Positions 1 to 8,931 of a stretch of DNA of 64,000 nt are shown here, in pieces (position 1 is the first letter of the stretch; the number at the start of each line of letters is the position of its first letter). A program made the position numbers and the translations under genes. The notes beneath the pieces are model-generated. The model searched no databases. It was not told the DNA's origin and was given only the letters and a program-made list of their open reading frames with translations. This DNA is from JAJDXW01 sp965243335 (GTDB lineage: Bacteria; Pseudomonadota; Gammaproteobacteria; HK1): the NCBI GenBank assembly GCA_965243335.1, contig OZ251545.1:4588001-4652000 (forward strand). The letters run 5' to 3'.

Positions 1-976
1 GCAGCGCCTCGGTTCCGATGTCGCCCACGTCGAACTTGGACAGCAGGGTGTCGGTACCGGTCATCCACTCCAGCGACGGGGAGCTCATCCCGCGCTCGAC
101 CAGGGTGTCGATCAGGAACGTCGGCGTTCCGGTCTCGAACCAGTGGGCGGCGAACTCGCGGCTGTCGAACAGCAGCAGGATGTCGAAGGGGTTGTAGACC
201 TTCTCCTCACCGAGCCAGCCATAGCCGTTGTACCAGCGGCGGATCTCGTCCCGGTCCAGGCCCGGCAGCTCCGGCGCGAACACCGTGTCGAGGTCCGCCT
301 CGGTGTAGCCGCAGATGGCCGAGAAGCGCGGGTCCAGGGTGATGTCCTTCAGGTTGTTGAGCCCTGAGAACAGGCTCACCTTGGAGAATTTGCTCACCCC
401 GGTGAGGAAGGTGAGCCTCACGTGGGCGTCGCTCTGCTTGATGACCGAGTACAGCCCACGCAGGAAGCTACGGTTGGCGCGGGCGACCTCCGGCGCCCCG
501 AGCGCGTCCAGGATCGGCTTGTCGTACTCGTCCACCAGGATGACCACCCGCGCACCGGCGCGCTCGTGCAGCGTCTCGATGAGATGCCGGAAGCGAGCCG
601 GGGCGGCGTCGTAACGGGGCTCGACCCCGGTGCGCCTCTCCATGGTGTCGAGCTGCGCCGCGGTATCTTCCCGCAGATAGTCCGGCTCCTCGAAGTTGCC
701 GCCGCCGAAGTCGAGGCGCACCACCGGATGGCGGACGGACCAGTCCCAGCGGCCGTGGACCTCCAGCCCCTCGAACAGCGCCTCGTTGCCCTCGAACAGC
801 TCCTTGAGCGTATCCACGAACAGGCTCTTGCCGAAGCGGCGCGGGCGCGACAGGAAGTAGTGCTTGCCTTCCCGGGCCAGCCGCTCCGCGTAGGCGGTCT
901 TGTCGACGTAGTACCAGCCGCCCTCGCGGATCTCGCGGAAGGTCTGGAGCCCGATGGGGAGCTTGCGCTTCGTCAT
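1..976 (-). CDS. AAA-ATPase-like / PD-(D/E)XK family protein, C-terminus cut by window edge
   Basis: The reverse strand reads from ATG at 976 to the window edge without a stop (325 codons). The start MTKRKLPIGLQTFREIRE, the P-loop-like block SRPRRFGKSLF, and the Walker B-like block VVILVDEYDKPIL are typical of the AAA-ATPase-like family (PF09820). That family normally carries a C-terminal DUF1703 PD-(D/E)XK nuclease domain, which would lie outside this window. These proteins are abundant in genomes rich in mobile elements. Their cellular role is poorly known and a nucleic-acid-directed activity is only inferred. The gene is divergent from hyuA at 1401. Family assignment is good, function is uncertain. 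Confidence 0.85.
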   Translation of the reverse strand, partial: MTKRKLPIGLQTFREIREGGWYYVDKTAYAERLAREGKHYFLSRPRRFGKSLFVDTLKELFEGNEALFEGLEVHGRWDWSVRHPVVRLDFGGGNFEEPDYLREDTAAQLDTMERRTGVEPRYDAAPARFRHLIETLHERAGARVVILVDEYDKPILDALGAPEVARANRSFLRGLYSVIKQSDAHVRLTFLTGVSKFSKVSLFSGLNNLKDITLDPRFSAICGYTEADLDTVFAPELPGLDRDEIRRWYNGYGWLGEEKVYNPFDILLLFDSREFAAHWFETGTPTFLIDTLVERGMSSPSLEWMTGTDTLLSKFDVGDIGTEAL

Positions 977-1126
977 GGGTTCACCATAGCCCAATCCCCT
1001 GCCGCCGTGAAGCTCGGCGGGGGGGAGGGGGCCGCGGCCTCCGCGGTATCCGCATTCGCGGACGATGGCCTGCCGGGGCGACCCGCTCCGCCGAGGTTCA
1101 TCACGTCCCGCATCGCCGGGGACGAT

Positions 1127-1255
1127 CCTGGGTACGCCGGCGTCCCGCCGGCCCGGGGGCGGAGCGCTCGGGAACGCGAATGCCGGCGAGACGCCGGCGT
1201 ACCCAGGGGGGTGGCAAGCGGGGCGTCGGCGCGAAAAACCCATCGCGCACATGCC
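1127..1255. repeat. Intergenic inverted repeat plus degenerate 43-bp-type unit (copy R1)
   Basis: Arms at 1127-1151 and 1183-1207 are reverse complements at 24 of 25 positions and carry the core GTACGCCGGCGTC. They are followed by a degenerate companion unit (GGCGCGAAAAACCCA at about 1229, CGCGCACATGCC at 1244-1255) that resembles units at 37.4, 46.4 and 59.1 kb. It fills most of the gap between the divergent genes at 976 and 1401. I see no gene in 977-1400. Confidence 0.7.
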
Positions 1256-1400
1256 CCGAACTCCGGCCCCGGCGAGCGTAGCGCCCGGGAACACGGTACG
1301 ATGAGCCTCCACGGGGAAAGCGAGCGGGGCGCGGTCGGGCGGCGACGCGCGCCGGCTCTCCGGCCAGAACCAGGCAGGACGGGGGCGGGGTCGAGCGGAT

Positions 1401-3458
1401 ATGGACGAGCCGGGAGCCGGGCTTCGCCTCGGCGTCGACATCGGCGGGACGTTCACCGACTTCTGCGTCTTCGACGAGACGACGGGCTCGGTGCGCACCC
1501 ACAAGACCCTCTCGACCCCCGAGACCCCCGGCGCCGAGGTGATGGACGGCATCGCGGCGCTCGCGAGCCGGCATGGATGGCGCCCGGACGCGATCCGGTA
1601 CTTCACCCACGGCACCACCGTGGGGGTGAACACGGTCATCCAGCGCCGGGGGGCGGCCCTCGCCCTCTTCACGACCCGCGGCTTCGAGGACGTCCTCGAG
1701 ATCGCGCGCCTCAAGGTGCCGGACCCCTACGACCTCTTCTCGCGCCGTCCGCCCCCCCTCGCCCCCCGCGAGCGGGTCTACGGCCTCGCCGAGCGGACCC
1801 TCCGGGACGGGAGCGTCGAGACCGCGGTCGACCCCGAAGAGGCCGCGGCGACGGCCCGGCGGGCGCTCGCGGCGGGCACCGACACCATCGTGGTCGCCCT
1901 GCTCCACGCCTACGCCAACCCGGCCAACGAACGCGCCGTGCGCGACGCGGTGCGGGCCGCCGCCCCGGACGCGGCGGTGACCCTCTCCTCGGACGTCTGG
2001 CCGGTCATCCGGGAGTACGAGCGCACGGTGACCGCCACCGTCGCGGGCTACGTGCAGCGCCGGGTGGCGGCGTACATCGGCTCGCTCCAGGCCGCCCTCC
2101 GGGACGCCGGCGTCCCCGCCCGCCCGATGATCACCAAGTCGAACGGCGGGATCATGGCCGCGGAGCTCGGCAAGACCGACCCCGTCGCGATGCTGCTCTC
2201 GGGGACCGCCTCCGGGGTCATCGGGGCGGCGGACGCGGCGGCCCGGGTCGGCGCCTCGGAGGTGCTGAGCTTCGACGTCGGGGGGACCAGCGCAGATGTC
2301 GCGGTGATCCAGGACGGCGAGCCCGCCTTCGGGGTCGGCGAGATGGTCGGCGAGTTCCCGATCTACGTCCCGACCGTCTCCGTCACCTCGATCGGCGCGG
2401 GGGGCGGGTCAATCGCCCGGGTCGACGAGTTCGGGGTGCTCAAGGTCGGGCCTGAGAGCGCCGGCTCGCGGCCCGGCCCCGCCTGCTACGGCGGCGGCGG
2501 GGAGCGCCCGACCCTCACCGACGCCTTCGCGGTCCTGAACCTCCTCGGGGCCGGGGACCTCGGCTACGGCGCGGTCGCCCTCGATCGCGGCGCCGCGGAG
2601 CGGGCCGTCGCCGCCCTCGCCGAGCCCCTCGGCCTCTCCCTCGCGGAGACGGCCGAGAGCGTCATCCGGGTCGCGGTCTCGGGCATGTACCTGGAGGTCT
2701 CCAAGCTGCTGTCGCGCCACGGGGCCGACCCGCGCTCGTTCACCCTCCTCGCCTTCGGGGGGGCCGGCCCGATGACCGGCTGCCTGCTCGCCCGCGACCT
2801 CCGCATCCGGCGCACCGTCATCCCCCCGACCCCCGGGGTGCTCTCCGCCTACGGCGGGCTGATCGCGGACGTCCGCAACGACTTCATCCGCACCGCCTTC
2901 GTCGACCTCGACGCGGCGGGGCTGGCCGCGCTGAACACCCACGCCGGGGAGCTCGAAGCCCGCGCGCTCGGATGGCTCCGCGACGAGCAGGGGTTCGGGG
3001 GCGAGGCGCGGCTCGTTTGGTCCGCCGACATGCGCTACCTCGGCCAGTCCTACGAGATCGAGACCGTGATCGACCGGGGGGCGGTCGCCGACCGGCGCGC
3101 CGAGCCCCTCGCCGCCGCCTTCCATGCCGCCCACGAGCGGGTCTACGACCATGCCGACGCGAACGCCCCGATCCAGGTGGTGAACCTGCGCCTCGTCGTG
3201 AGCGGCAGCGCCCCCAAGCCAGCGTTCACCGAAGCCCCGCTCACGCCGGGCCCCGCCCCCTCCCGGGGCGAGGCGGTGATCCATCTCGACGGTACGGAGC
3301 GCCGCGCGGGCCTCTACGACCGCGCCGCCCTCTCCCCGGGCCAGCACTTCGCGGGGCCGGCGATCGTCGCCCAGGAAGACTGCACTTCGGTCGTTCCCCC
3401 CGGATTCACGGCCCGCGTGGACGGCTGGGGGAACCTCGTCATCGAGCCGGAGGGCTGA
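1401..3458 (+). CDS. hyuA: Hydantoinase/oxoprolinase subunit A (HyuA-type ATPase)
   Basis: A 685-residue protein of the normal length for the family. LGVDIGGTFTDF near the N-terminus is the phosphate-binding motif of the hydantoinase A N-terminal domain. A second actin-fold block, FDVGGTSADVAVI, lies near residue 290, and GAGGGSIARVD follows. Family members use ATP to open hydantoin or 5-oxoproline-like rings together with a B subunit. The start ATG at 1401 begins right before the conserved domain. The B subunit begins 31 bases downstream, so the two form a transcription unit. The substrate (N-methylhydantoin, 5-oxoproline, acetophenone-type or other) cannot be told from the sequence. Confidence 0.93.
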   Translation: MDEPGAGLRLGVDIGGTFTDFCVFDETTGSVRTHKTLSTPETPGAEVMDGIAALASRHGWRPDAIRYFTHGTTVGVNTVIQRRGAALALFTTRGFEDVLEIARLKVPDPYDLFSRRPPPLAPRERVYGLAERTLRDGSVETAVDPEEAAATARRALAAGTDTIVVALLHAYANPANERAVRDAVRAAAPDAAVTLSSDVWPVIREYERTVTATVAGYVQRRVAAYIGSLQAALRDAGVPARPMITKSNGGIMAAELGKTDPVAMLLSGTASGVIGAADAAARVGASEVLSFDVGGTSADVAVIQDGEPAFGVGEMVGEFPIYVPTVSVTSIGAGGGSIARVDEFGVLKVGPESAGSRPGPACYGGGGERPTLTDAFAVLNLLGAGDLGYGAVALDRGAAERAVAALAEPLGLSLAETAESVIRVAVSGMYLEVSKLLSRHGADPRSFTLLAFGGAGPMTGCLLARDLRIRRTVIPPTPGVLSAYGGLIADVRNDFIRTAFVDLDAAGLAALNTHAGELEARALGWLRDEQGFGGEARLVWSADMRYLGQSYEIETVIDRGAVADRRAEPLAAAFHAAHERVYDHADANAPIQVVNLRLVVSGSAPKPAFTEAPLTPGPAPSRGEAVIHLDGTERRAGLYDRAALSPGQHFAGPAIVAQEDCTSVVPPGFTARVDGWGNLVIEPEG

Positions 3459-3489
3459 ACGCGCGCTTCGCCGCGCCGGAGGACGGAAC

Positions 3490-5520
3490 ATGCGCATCGA
3501 CCCCATCACCCTCGAGGTCCTGAAGAACCACACGCGGGCCGCCGCCGAGAGCATGGCCTTCACCCTCTACCGCACCGCGCACTCGACGTTCGTGAAGGAG
3601 ACCGAGGACTTCACCACCGGGCTGACCACCCCCCGGGGGGAGACGTTCGCGGCCCCGTCGGAGCTCGGGGCGACCTGGTTCGTGGGGCTCGACTACGGGC
3701 GGGCGATCGGGATGATCGACGACTACCGGCCGGGCGACGTCGCCCTCACCAACGACCCCTATTCCGGGTTCGTGTGCACCCACACCCCGGACATGCACAT
3801 CTGGAAGCCGATCTTCCACGAGGACGAGATCGTCGCCTTCTCGGTCGGGCACATCCACAACACCGACGTCGGCGGGGCGGTGCCCGCCTCGCTCTCGCGC
3901 ACCCTGTCCGAGATCCACCAGGAAGGGGTGCGCATCCCGCCCGCGAAGATCATGGCGGAGGGCGCGCTCGACCGCCAGGTGCTCGACTTCTTCCTCACCA
4001 ACGTGCGGGCCCCCGAGCAGAACTGGGGCGACCTCAAGGCCCAGATCGCGGCCTGCAACACCGGCGAACGCAAGGTCCGCGAGATGATCGCCCGGTTCGG
4101 GGCGGACGTGTTTCGCGACGGGGTGGCGGACCTGCTGGACTACGCCGAGGCGCAGGCGCGGGCCATCGTCCACGCCCTCCCGGACGGGACGTACCCCTTC
4201 GCGGACTACATGGACGAGGACTCGGTCGACGGCTGGCCCTGCCGGCTGAAGCTCACCCTCGTCATCGACGGCGACGAGCTCCTCTTCGACTTCACCGGGT
4301 CCGACCCGCAGCTCGAGAGCTCGCTCAACATCCCGACCGGCGGGGCCGAGCGCCACACCCTCCTCATGGTCGGCATGACCTACGTCCTCTACTCGCTCGA
4401 CCCCTCGCTCTACCTCAACACGGGGGTCGGGCGGGTGTGCCGCTGCGTCCTGCCGTCGGGGACCATCGTGAACCCCGTGTTCCCGGCCGCAGTGGGGATG
4501 CGCACCCTCTCGTGCAGCCGGCTCCAGGGCCTCATCCTCGGCGCCTTCGCCCCGGCCGCCCCGGAGCGGCTCGCCGGAGCGCCCGGCTCGGGCGGGCCGA
4601 TCATTAACGTCAACACCACCGACGACCGCACCGGCCGCCGCATCATGGCCGCCATCAACCCGATGACGGGGGGCGCGGGGGGGCGTGCAGGGGAAGACGG
4701 CCAGGACGGCTCCGGCGCCAACCAGGGCTTCCTCAAGAACACCCCCGTCGAGATCAACGAGGCGGAGGCGGGCATCCGGGTGCTCCGCTACGGCCTCGCG
4801 CCGGACAGCGCCGGGCCGGGGCTGCGCCGGGGCGGGCTCGCCACCGAGATGACGTTCCAGGCGTTCTCGCCCAACACCCGGGTCACCGCCCGGAACCGCG
4901 ACCGCACCCGCTTCACCGGCTGGGGCATCGCGGGCGGTCGGGCGGGGGCGCCGTCCCGGTTCATCGAGAACCCCGGCACCAACCGGGAGGTCGACCTCGG
5001 CAACACCGACATCCTCACCATCGGCCCCGGCGACGTGCTCCACGTCGCCTGCGGCGGGGCGGGCGGCTGGGGGGACCCGTTCGCGCGCGACCCGGACGCG
5101 GTGCTGCTCGACTGGCGCCGGGGCTGGGTCACGACGGAACACGCCCGCGACGCCTACGGGGTGGCGATCGCGGGCGGGGCGGTGGACCGGGACGCGACCC
5201 GCGCCCTTCGCGCCGCGCGAGCGAACGGGGCGGCCGAGACGAACGGAGGAAACGGGGAGGACCGGGCGAACGGAGCGAACGGCGGCTTCTACGACGTCGG
5301 CGCCGAGCGGAGGGACTTCGAGGCGGTCTGGACGGAGGAGAACTACGCCGCGCTGACCGAGTGCCTCGCGCGCCTCCCCGTCCACTGGCGGTTCTACGCC
5401 AAGCACCGGATATTCGCCGCCGTCGATCGGACGGCGGCGGGCGAACGGCGCGGCGACGGGAGCGAGGTGCGCCGGGCCTTCGAGTCGCTCTGCGCCGAGC
5501 TCCCGCAGATGACCGCCTGA
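3490..5520 (+). CDS. hyuB: Hydantoinase/oxoprolinase subunit B (HyuB)
   Basis: A 676-residue protein starting MRIDPITLEVLKNH, the standard N-terminus of the hydantoinase B family, with a good Shine-Dalgarno sequence (GGAGGACGGAAC before ATG 3490). Conserved blocks include GDVALTNDPYSG, HTPDMHIWKPIF and, near the C-terminus, CGGAGGWGDPF. It would be the partner of the HyuA-type subunit directly upstream in an ATP-dependent cyclic-amide hydrolase or carboxylase complex in the cytoplasm. An Asn/Gly-rich low-complexity stretch sits near residues 575-600. The stop is followed by a repeat-bearing gap (5521-5843) with no gene visible. Confidence 0.93.
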   Translation: MRIDPITLEVLKNHTRAAAESMAFTLYRTAHSTFVKETEDFTTGLTTPRGETFAAPSELGATWFVGLDYGRAIGMIDDYRPGDVALTNDPYSGFVCTHTPDMHIWKPIFHEDEIVAFSVGHIHNTDVGGAVPASLSRTLSEIHQEGVRIPPAKIMAEGALDRQVLDFFLTNVRAPEQNWGDLKAQIAACNTGERKVREMIARFGADVFRDGVADLLDYAEAQARAIVHALPDGTYPFADYMDEDSVDGWPCRLKLTLVIDGDELLFDFTGSDPQLESSLNIPTGGAERHTLLMVGMTYVLYSLDPSLYLNTGVGRVCRCVLPSGTIVNPVFPAAVGMRTLSCSRLQGLILGAFAPAAPERLAGAPGSGGPIINVNTTDDRTGRRIMAAINPMTGGAGGRAGEDGQDGSGANQGFLKNTPVEINEAEAGIRVLRYGLAPDSAGPGLRRGGLATEMTFQAFSPNTRVTARNRDRTRFTGWGIAGGRAGAPSRFIENPGTNREVDLGNTDILTIGPGDVLHVACGGAGGWGDPFARDPDAVLLDWRRGWVTTEHARDAYGVAIAGGAVDRDATRALRAARANGAAETNGGNGEDRANGANGGFYDVGAERRDFEAVWTEENYAALTECLARLPVHWRFYAKHRIFAAVDRTAAGERRGDGSEVRRAFESLCAELPQMTA

Positions 5521-5616
5521 CGACCGCCCGCCCCTTCCCTCCATCGCCTCGTTCCGCCGAATCGCAGGCCGCGGCCGGTCGTGAGTTCGGGTTCGGCGCG
5601 GATCCGGCTGTACACG

Positions 5617-5759
5617 AGCGCCGCCGTGGGGTGAAATCCGCCCAAAGCCCCCTCGAACCGACCCCAAACCCTGGAACAACGCCGTCTACGTAGGGTAAAA
5701 AATATCTCGCCTCCTGTTCTCCTTCCTCTATATCAATAGCTTACGAACAGCGCCCGGGC
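5617..5759 (+). repeat. Long intergenic repeat, copy 1 (inverted relative to copy at 46141-46284)
   Basis: This stretch matches the reverse complement of 46141-46284 over about 143 bases with few changes. Shared landmarks in order are GTGGGGTGAAATCCGCCCAA, CAACGCCGTC, GGGTAAAAAATATCTCGCC, TATATCAATAG and TTACGAACAG. The AT-rich part stands out sharply from the surrounding GC-rich DNA. It lies between the hyuB stop and the convergent lipoprotein gene. A degenerate third member is at about 58768-58842. Confidence 0.85.
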
Positions 5760-5843
5760 CTCCGTGTCGCGCGGCTGATGCGTGAAAGCAGGGTCGGCGG
5801 GGCTTGCGCGCCGCCGTCCGCCGGCGGCGCGCAAGCCCGGGCG

Positions 5844-8366
5844 TCAGCTCCCGGGCGCGCACCCCCTGGTGCACCGGGCGCCGAAGCTGCCGATGAGCGC
5901 ACCTCTGGGGGTATGGGGGGCAGTGACTTGCATGTGCCACCAGCCCGCGGCTTCCAGGCCGTCCCGGGGGCCGTAGAGGTTGCCGCCGTACCTGGAGTTA
6001 TTGGCCGAGCCCGGCCCGATGTTGGCGTCGAATTGCCGCGTATTCGGGGCGCCGCCGGCGGTTCGCGGGTGATCGAGCTGACCCCCGAAGCTGCCGTCGG
6101 CGGCGATCGCGCCCTCCGCCATCGGGATGCCTCCGGCGGCGGGGAGGTACGAAATCCACTCCCCGTCGTGGCGGAGCTCCTCGAGGCCGGAGATCATGCC
6201 GCTGATCCTGTTGGCGGTGGCGGGAATGCCGTCACCGGTGCAGCCGCTGCCGCCGATGCAGGCGTTGAGCGTGACCTCTCCCCGGAGCGGCAACGCCCTG
6301 TTCAACGTGATTTCGCTTTGCTCCCCGCTGTTGACCAGCTCGCGCGCCATGGTGTGGCCCTGGAACGTGGCGGCGATCGACGTCGAGACGTCCGTCGTCC
6401 TCACGCCGGCCGCGTCCCGGAAGGCGTCGTAGCCGAGGGCGAACGCCTGCGGGCGGGAGAAGGACGGCGCGCTCTTCACGTTGTCGAAGAACATGAACAG
6501 GCCGTAGGCCGCGTATTCGAGGTAGCGGTGCGCGTCGTCGTCGGCGTCGTCCGCATTCGCGCCCCGGTCCAGGCCGCCATAGTTCGACAGCCAGAGCTCG
6601 TAAGTTCCGAGCTCTTCCGGCCGTCCGTCGGCATTCCGCATCCGGTCCGGAAGGCGCTGTCCGCGCTGGGCTTCGGTCAGCGGAACCTGCGCCTTCCAGT
6701 AATACGCCGGCTCGCCGTGGGGCGACTGCGACGGCGCGCCGAAGGAGATCGCCAGGTCGTCGTGGTTCCAGTCGGCGCAGAGGGAAAGGTCCTCCCCCCA
6801 GCAGTAGTCGGACCTCCAGCGGCGGATTCGGTCCTCCCAAGGCAGGTTGTCCGCCGCATATCCCACGAGCATGGCCGCCTGAGCCGCGTCCAGGGCGCCG
6901 CTTGGCGCGCTCAGCCCCAGGTCGGCGGCGTGGGCTGCGGTCATGGTCGCGCCCGGGGTCGCGCCCGCGTCGCCCTGCTTCCTGTCCGCGCCGAAACGGG
7001 TCGGGGTGTCCAGCGCATATCCTATGAGCGCGGTCGCCTGCGCAGGCGTCAGGACGCCGCTCGCCGACGCAAGCCCCAGGTCGGCGGCGTGGGCTGCGGT
7101 CATGGTCGCGCCCGGGGTCGCGCCCGCGTCGCCCGCCTTGCCGTCCGGCCCGGCGACCATCCAGGAATCCTGATTGGCGCCGAGGTCGAAGCGTCGCTGG
7201 TTGTCGTGGTAGATCACGCCGACCCCGCCGAACTTCAGCGTCGGGCCGGCGGCGGAAAGCCGGAGCGAGCTCGTCACCACGCCGACCTTCCGGCCGTCGG
7301 TCCCCCAGTCGTAGAAGGGGGGTCGTCTCTCCCTGAAAAACACCGAACGCACGAAGTCATCCCCCTGGACCTCGAGGGAATGGGGCCCCACCGCCCGCAG
7401 GGTCACCGCCCGCAGGGGCAGCTCGTCGGTCGGGACGAGGCCGCCCCCCGGGGAGCCGAGCCTCTTGCCCGCGACGAAGGCGACGGCCTCGGTCCGGATA
7501 TGGAGCGGCTTTTCCGCGTCGCGCGGCGTGCGCGTGATTTCCGCCCCGCCTCTGGGCACGAACCCCGGCGCTCGCGGTTCGAGCGCCTGGGCCAGGGACA
7601 CGCGCGGATCGTACGCGTCGGCTCTGGCCCGTTGCGCCGCGGCCTCGGCCTCGGCCTCGGCCAATTCTTCTCTCAGCAGCGGGATCAGGGAGACTTGAGC
7701 GGTGGAGAGCACGGCCTGGGCCTGGGCCAGCAGGGTACGCAGCGCGGAGGTGGCGACGTTCAACGCCTCCTCCAGCGCGGCCAGGGCGCCGTCCAGCGCG
7801 ATCAGGGCCTCATCCAGCGACGTATGCATGGCCTGCACGTCGGCGGAGGTGAACCAACCGAGACCGGACGCCGCGGCGGGTTCGGTCGCCGCCAACGCCT
7901 CGGCGGTCCGCGCCAATGCGGTATCGACCGCCGCCAGAGCCGCCTCCGCCGCCGTCTTCGCGGCGCCTGCCGGCTGTGCCGCCAAGTCCGCGCGGACCTT
8001 CGCCATGTCTCCCCGGGCCTCGGACACCGCCGCGCGGGCCGCGGTTCGCTGCTCGCCGCCAGTACCTTGGGCCAGCGCGGCCTGGGCGGCCGCGAGAGAC
8101 TCGCGGAGGTCCGCCAGCCGGGCTTCGGCCGCATCGGCTCTTGCGTTGGCTGCATCGGCCTTTGCTTCGGCCGCATCGGCTCTTTCGTTGGCCGAATCGG
8201 CTCCTGCGTTGGCCGCGGCAGGCGGCTCCGAGCTTGCGCCCGGGGAGCTGGAGGAGGAACAGGCGGCGAGCAGCAGCATCGCGCCGATCGCAAGCACCCC
8301 CAGCAGAGGCGAAGGCTCCGGCCGCCGGAAGGCGGAGGCAGGTTTCAGTGCGCCAACAGTCCGCAT
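5844..8366 (-). CDS. Surface lipoprotein with alanine-rich coiled coil and TbpB-like C-terminal barrel
   Basis: An 840-residue protein. A hydrophobic segment ends in the lipobox LAAC with Cys36 followed by SSSSSPG, so it is predicted to be lipidated and exported. Residues about 55-260 are Ala/Glu/Arg-rich heptad-like sequence, a probable long coiled coil. Residues about 412-485 carry two copies of a 21-residue exact repeat. The C-terminal third has RYGGNLYGPRD and LEAAGWWHM, resembling the barrel ending of transferrin-binding-protein-B-like lipoproteins. That assignment is by pattern and only moderately sure, and the ligand is unknown. A 23-base G run (coding strand) lies 135 bases upstream of the start. 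Confidence 0.8.
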   Translation of the reverse strand: MRTVGALKPASAFRRPEPSPLLGVLAIGAMLLLAACSSSSSPGASSEPPAAANAGADSANERADAAEAKADAANARADAAEARLADLRESLAAAQAALAQGTGGEQRTAARAAVSEARGDMAKVRADLAAQPAGAAKTAAEAALAAVDTALARTAEALAATEPAAASGLGWFTSADVQAMHTSLDEALIALDGALAALEEALNVATSALRTLLAQAQAVLSTAQVSLIPLLREELAEAEAEAAAQRARADAYDPRVSLAQALEPRAPGFVPRGGAEITRTPRDAEKPLHIRTEAVAFVAGKRLGSPGGGLVPTDELPLRAVTLRAVGPHSLEVQGDDFVRSVFFRERRPPFYDWGTDGRKVGVVTSSLRLSAAGPTLKFGGVGVIYHDNQRRFDLGANQDSWMVAGPDGKAGDAGATPGATMTAAHAADLGLASASGVLTPAQATALIGYALDTPTRFGADRKQGDAGATPGATMTAAHAADLGLSAPSGALDAAQAAMLVGYAADNLPWEDRIRRWRSDYCWGEDLSLCADWNHDDLAISFGAPSQSPHGEPAYYWKAQVPLTEAQRGQRLPDRMRNADGRPEELGTYELWLSNYGGLDRGANADDADDDAHRYLEYAAYGLFMFFDNVKSAPSFSRPQAFALGYDAFRDAAGVRTTDVSTSIAATFQGHTMARELVNSGEQSEITLNRALPLRGEVTLNACIGGSGCTGDGIPATANRISGMISGLEELRHDGEWISYLPAAGGIPMAEGAIAADGSFGGQLDHPRTAGGAPNTRQFDANIGPGSANNSRYGGNLYGPRDGLEAAGWWHMQVTAPHTPRGALIGSFGARCTRGCAPGS
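6913..7134 (-). repeat. Exact 63-bp direct repeat inside the lipoprotein gene
   Basis: Positions 6913-6975 and 7072-7134 are identical over 63 bases, offset by 159 bases (53 codons). They encode GDAGATPGATMTAAHAADLG twice (residues about 412-432 and 465-485), and the sequences after them are related (LTPAQATALIGYA against LDAAQAAMLVGYA). Recombination between them would delete or add 53 codons in frame. Confidence 0.95.
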
Positions 8367-8476
8367 GACCGATGCTCCAATTCGTCTGACACCCCGGCCA
8401 GGTTCTCGTCACGAGCCCCCCGACCGTCTCCCGAAGAACCACGCGATCCTTCGGTACGGCCTGAAGACTAGCCGGT

Positions 8477-8524
8477 AGCATAACCCGTTGCGGGGAAATT
8501 ACCCCCCCCCCCCCCCCCCCCCCC
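8477..8524 (-). promoter_or_regulatory. Candidate promoter with 23-base homopolymer tract
   Basis: Positions 8502-8524 are 23 consecutive C (G on the lipoprotein coding strand). Nineteen bases further toward the gene is TATGCT (8477-8482 on the reverse strand), a possible -10 box. The -35 region would then abut the end of the G run. Such tracts change length by slipped-strand mispairing and tune promoter strength in phase-variable surface genes (known in Neisseria and others). The promoter call itself is inference. Confidence 0.5.
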
Positions 8525-8547
8525 GCGTCAACACGCCTTTATCGGAG

Positions 8548-8715
8548 GCGTGTGCGCCGTGGGGATCTTCTCCAGGCGCACCTCGTCGCAGACGCTCCTG
8601 GGAACGCTTGTGTCTCGCCCGCACTTTCGTTCATGGGCGCTTCTCCCCCCGGACCTTCGGTCCGTTGCGGGCGAGACACAAGCGTCCGCAGGACGCGCCG
8701 TTCCCAGAACAAGGA
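8548..8715. repeat. Intergenic palindrome with 43-bp-type unit (copy R2)
   Basis: The companion unit is in reverse orientation at about 8548-8592. Beside it is a long stem: arm CGCTTGTGTCTCGCCCGCA at 8605-8623 and its perfect complement TGCGGGCGAGACACAAGCG at 8666-8684, with a loop containing GGACCTTCGGTCC. The gap 8367-8931 holds only this repeat and the homopolymer promoter region. I see no gene in it. Confidence 0.8.
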
Positions 8716-8931
8716 ATGGCCCCGGCCATGTCGAGATACGGATTGCGGCCCCGGTAGCCGCGGCCGACCGCCCCGTGACTTTCGAGAGGCTCCGAGGGGG
8801 TCGGGGAGCCCCCGGCCGGCCGCGCCAGCGCCCGCCCGGCTCGGACGCGGCAAGGCGCCGGTGGCCGCGGTCACGGCCGCGCGGGGACGGTCACCCGCGA
8901 CGGGGTGCGAGACGCAGGCTCCCCGCGGCGC

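Noticed and set aside
422..2455. Long forward frame opposite the AAA-ATPase gene and running into hyuA
   Set aside because: It crosses two real genes in other frames and is low-complexity Arg/Gly in its second half.
5521..5616. Continuation of hyuB or a small gene after its stop
   Set aside because: No conserved sequence or ribosome site; frames are short and Arg/Pro-rich.
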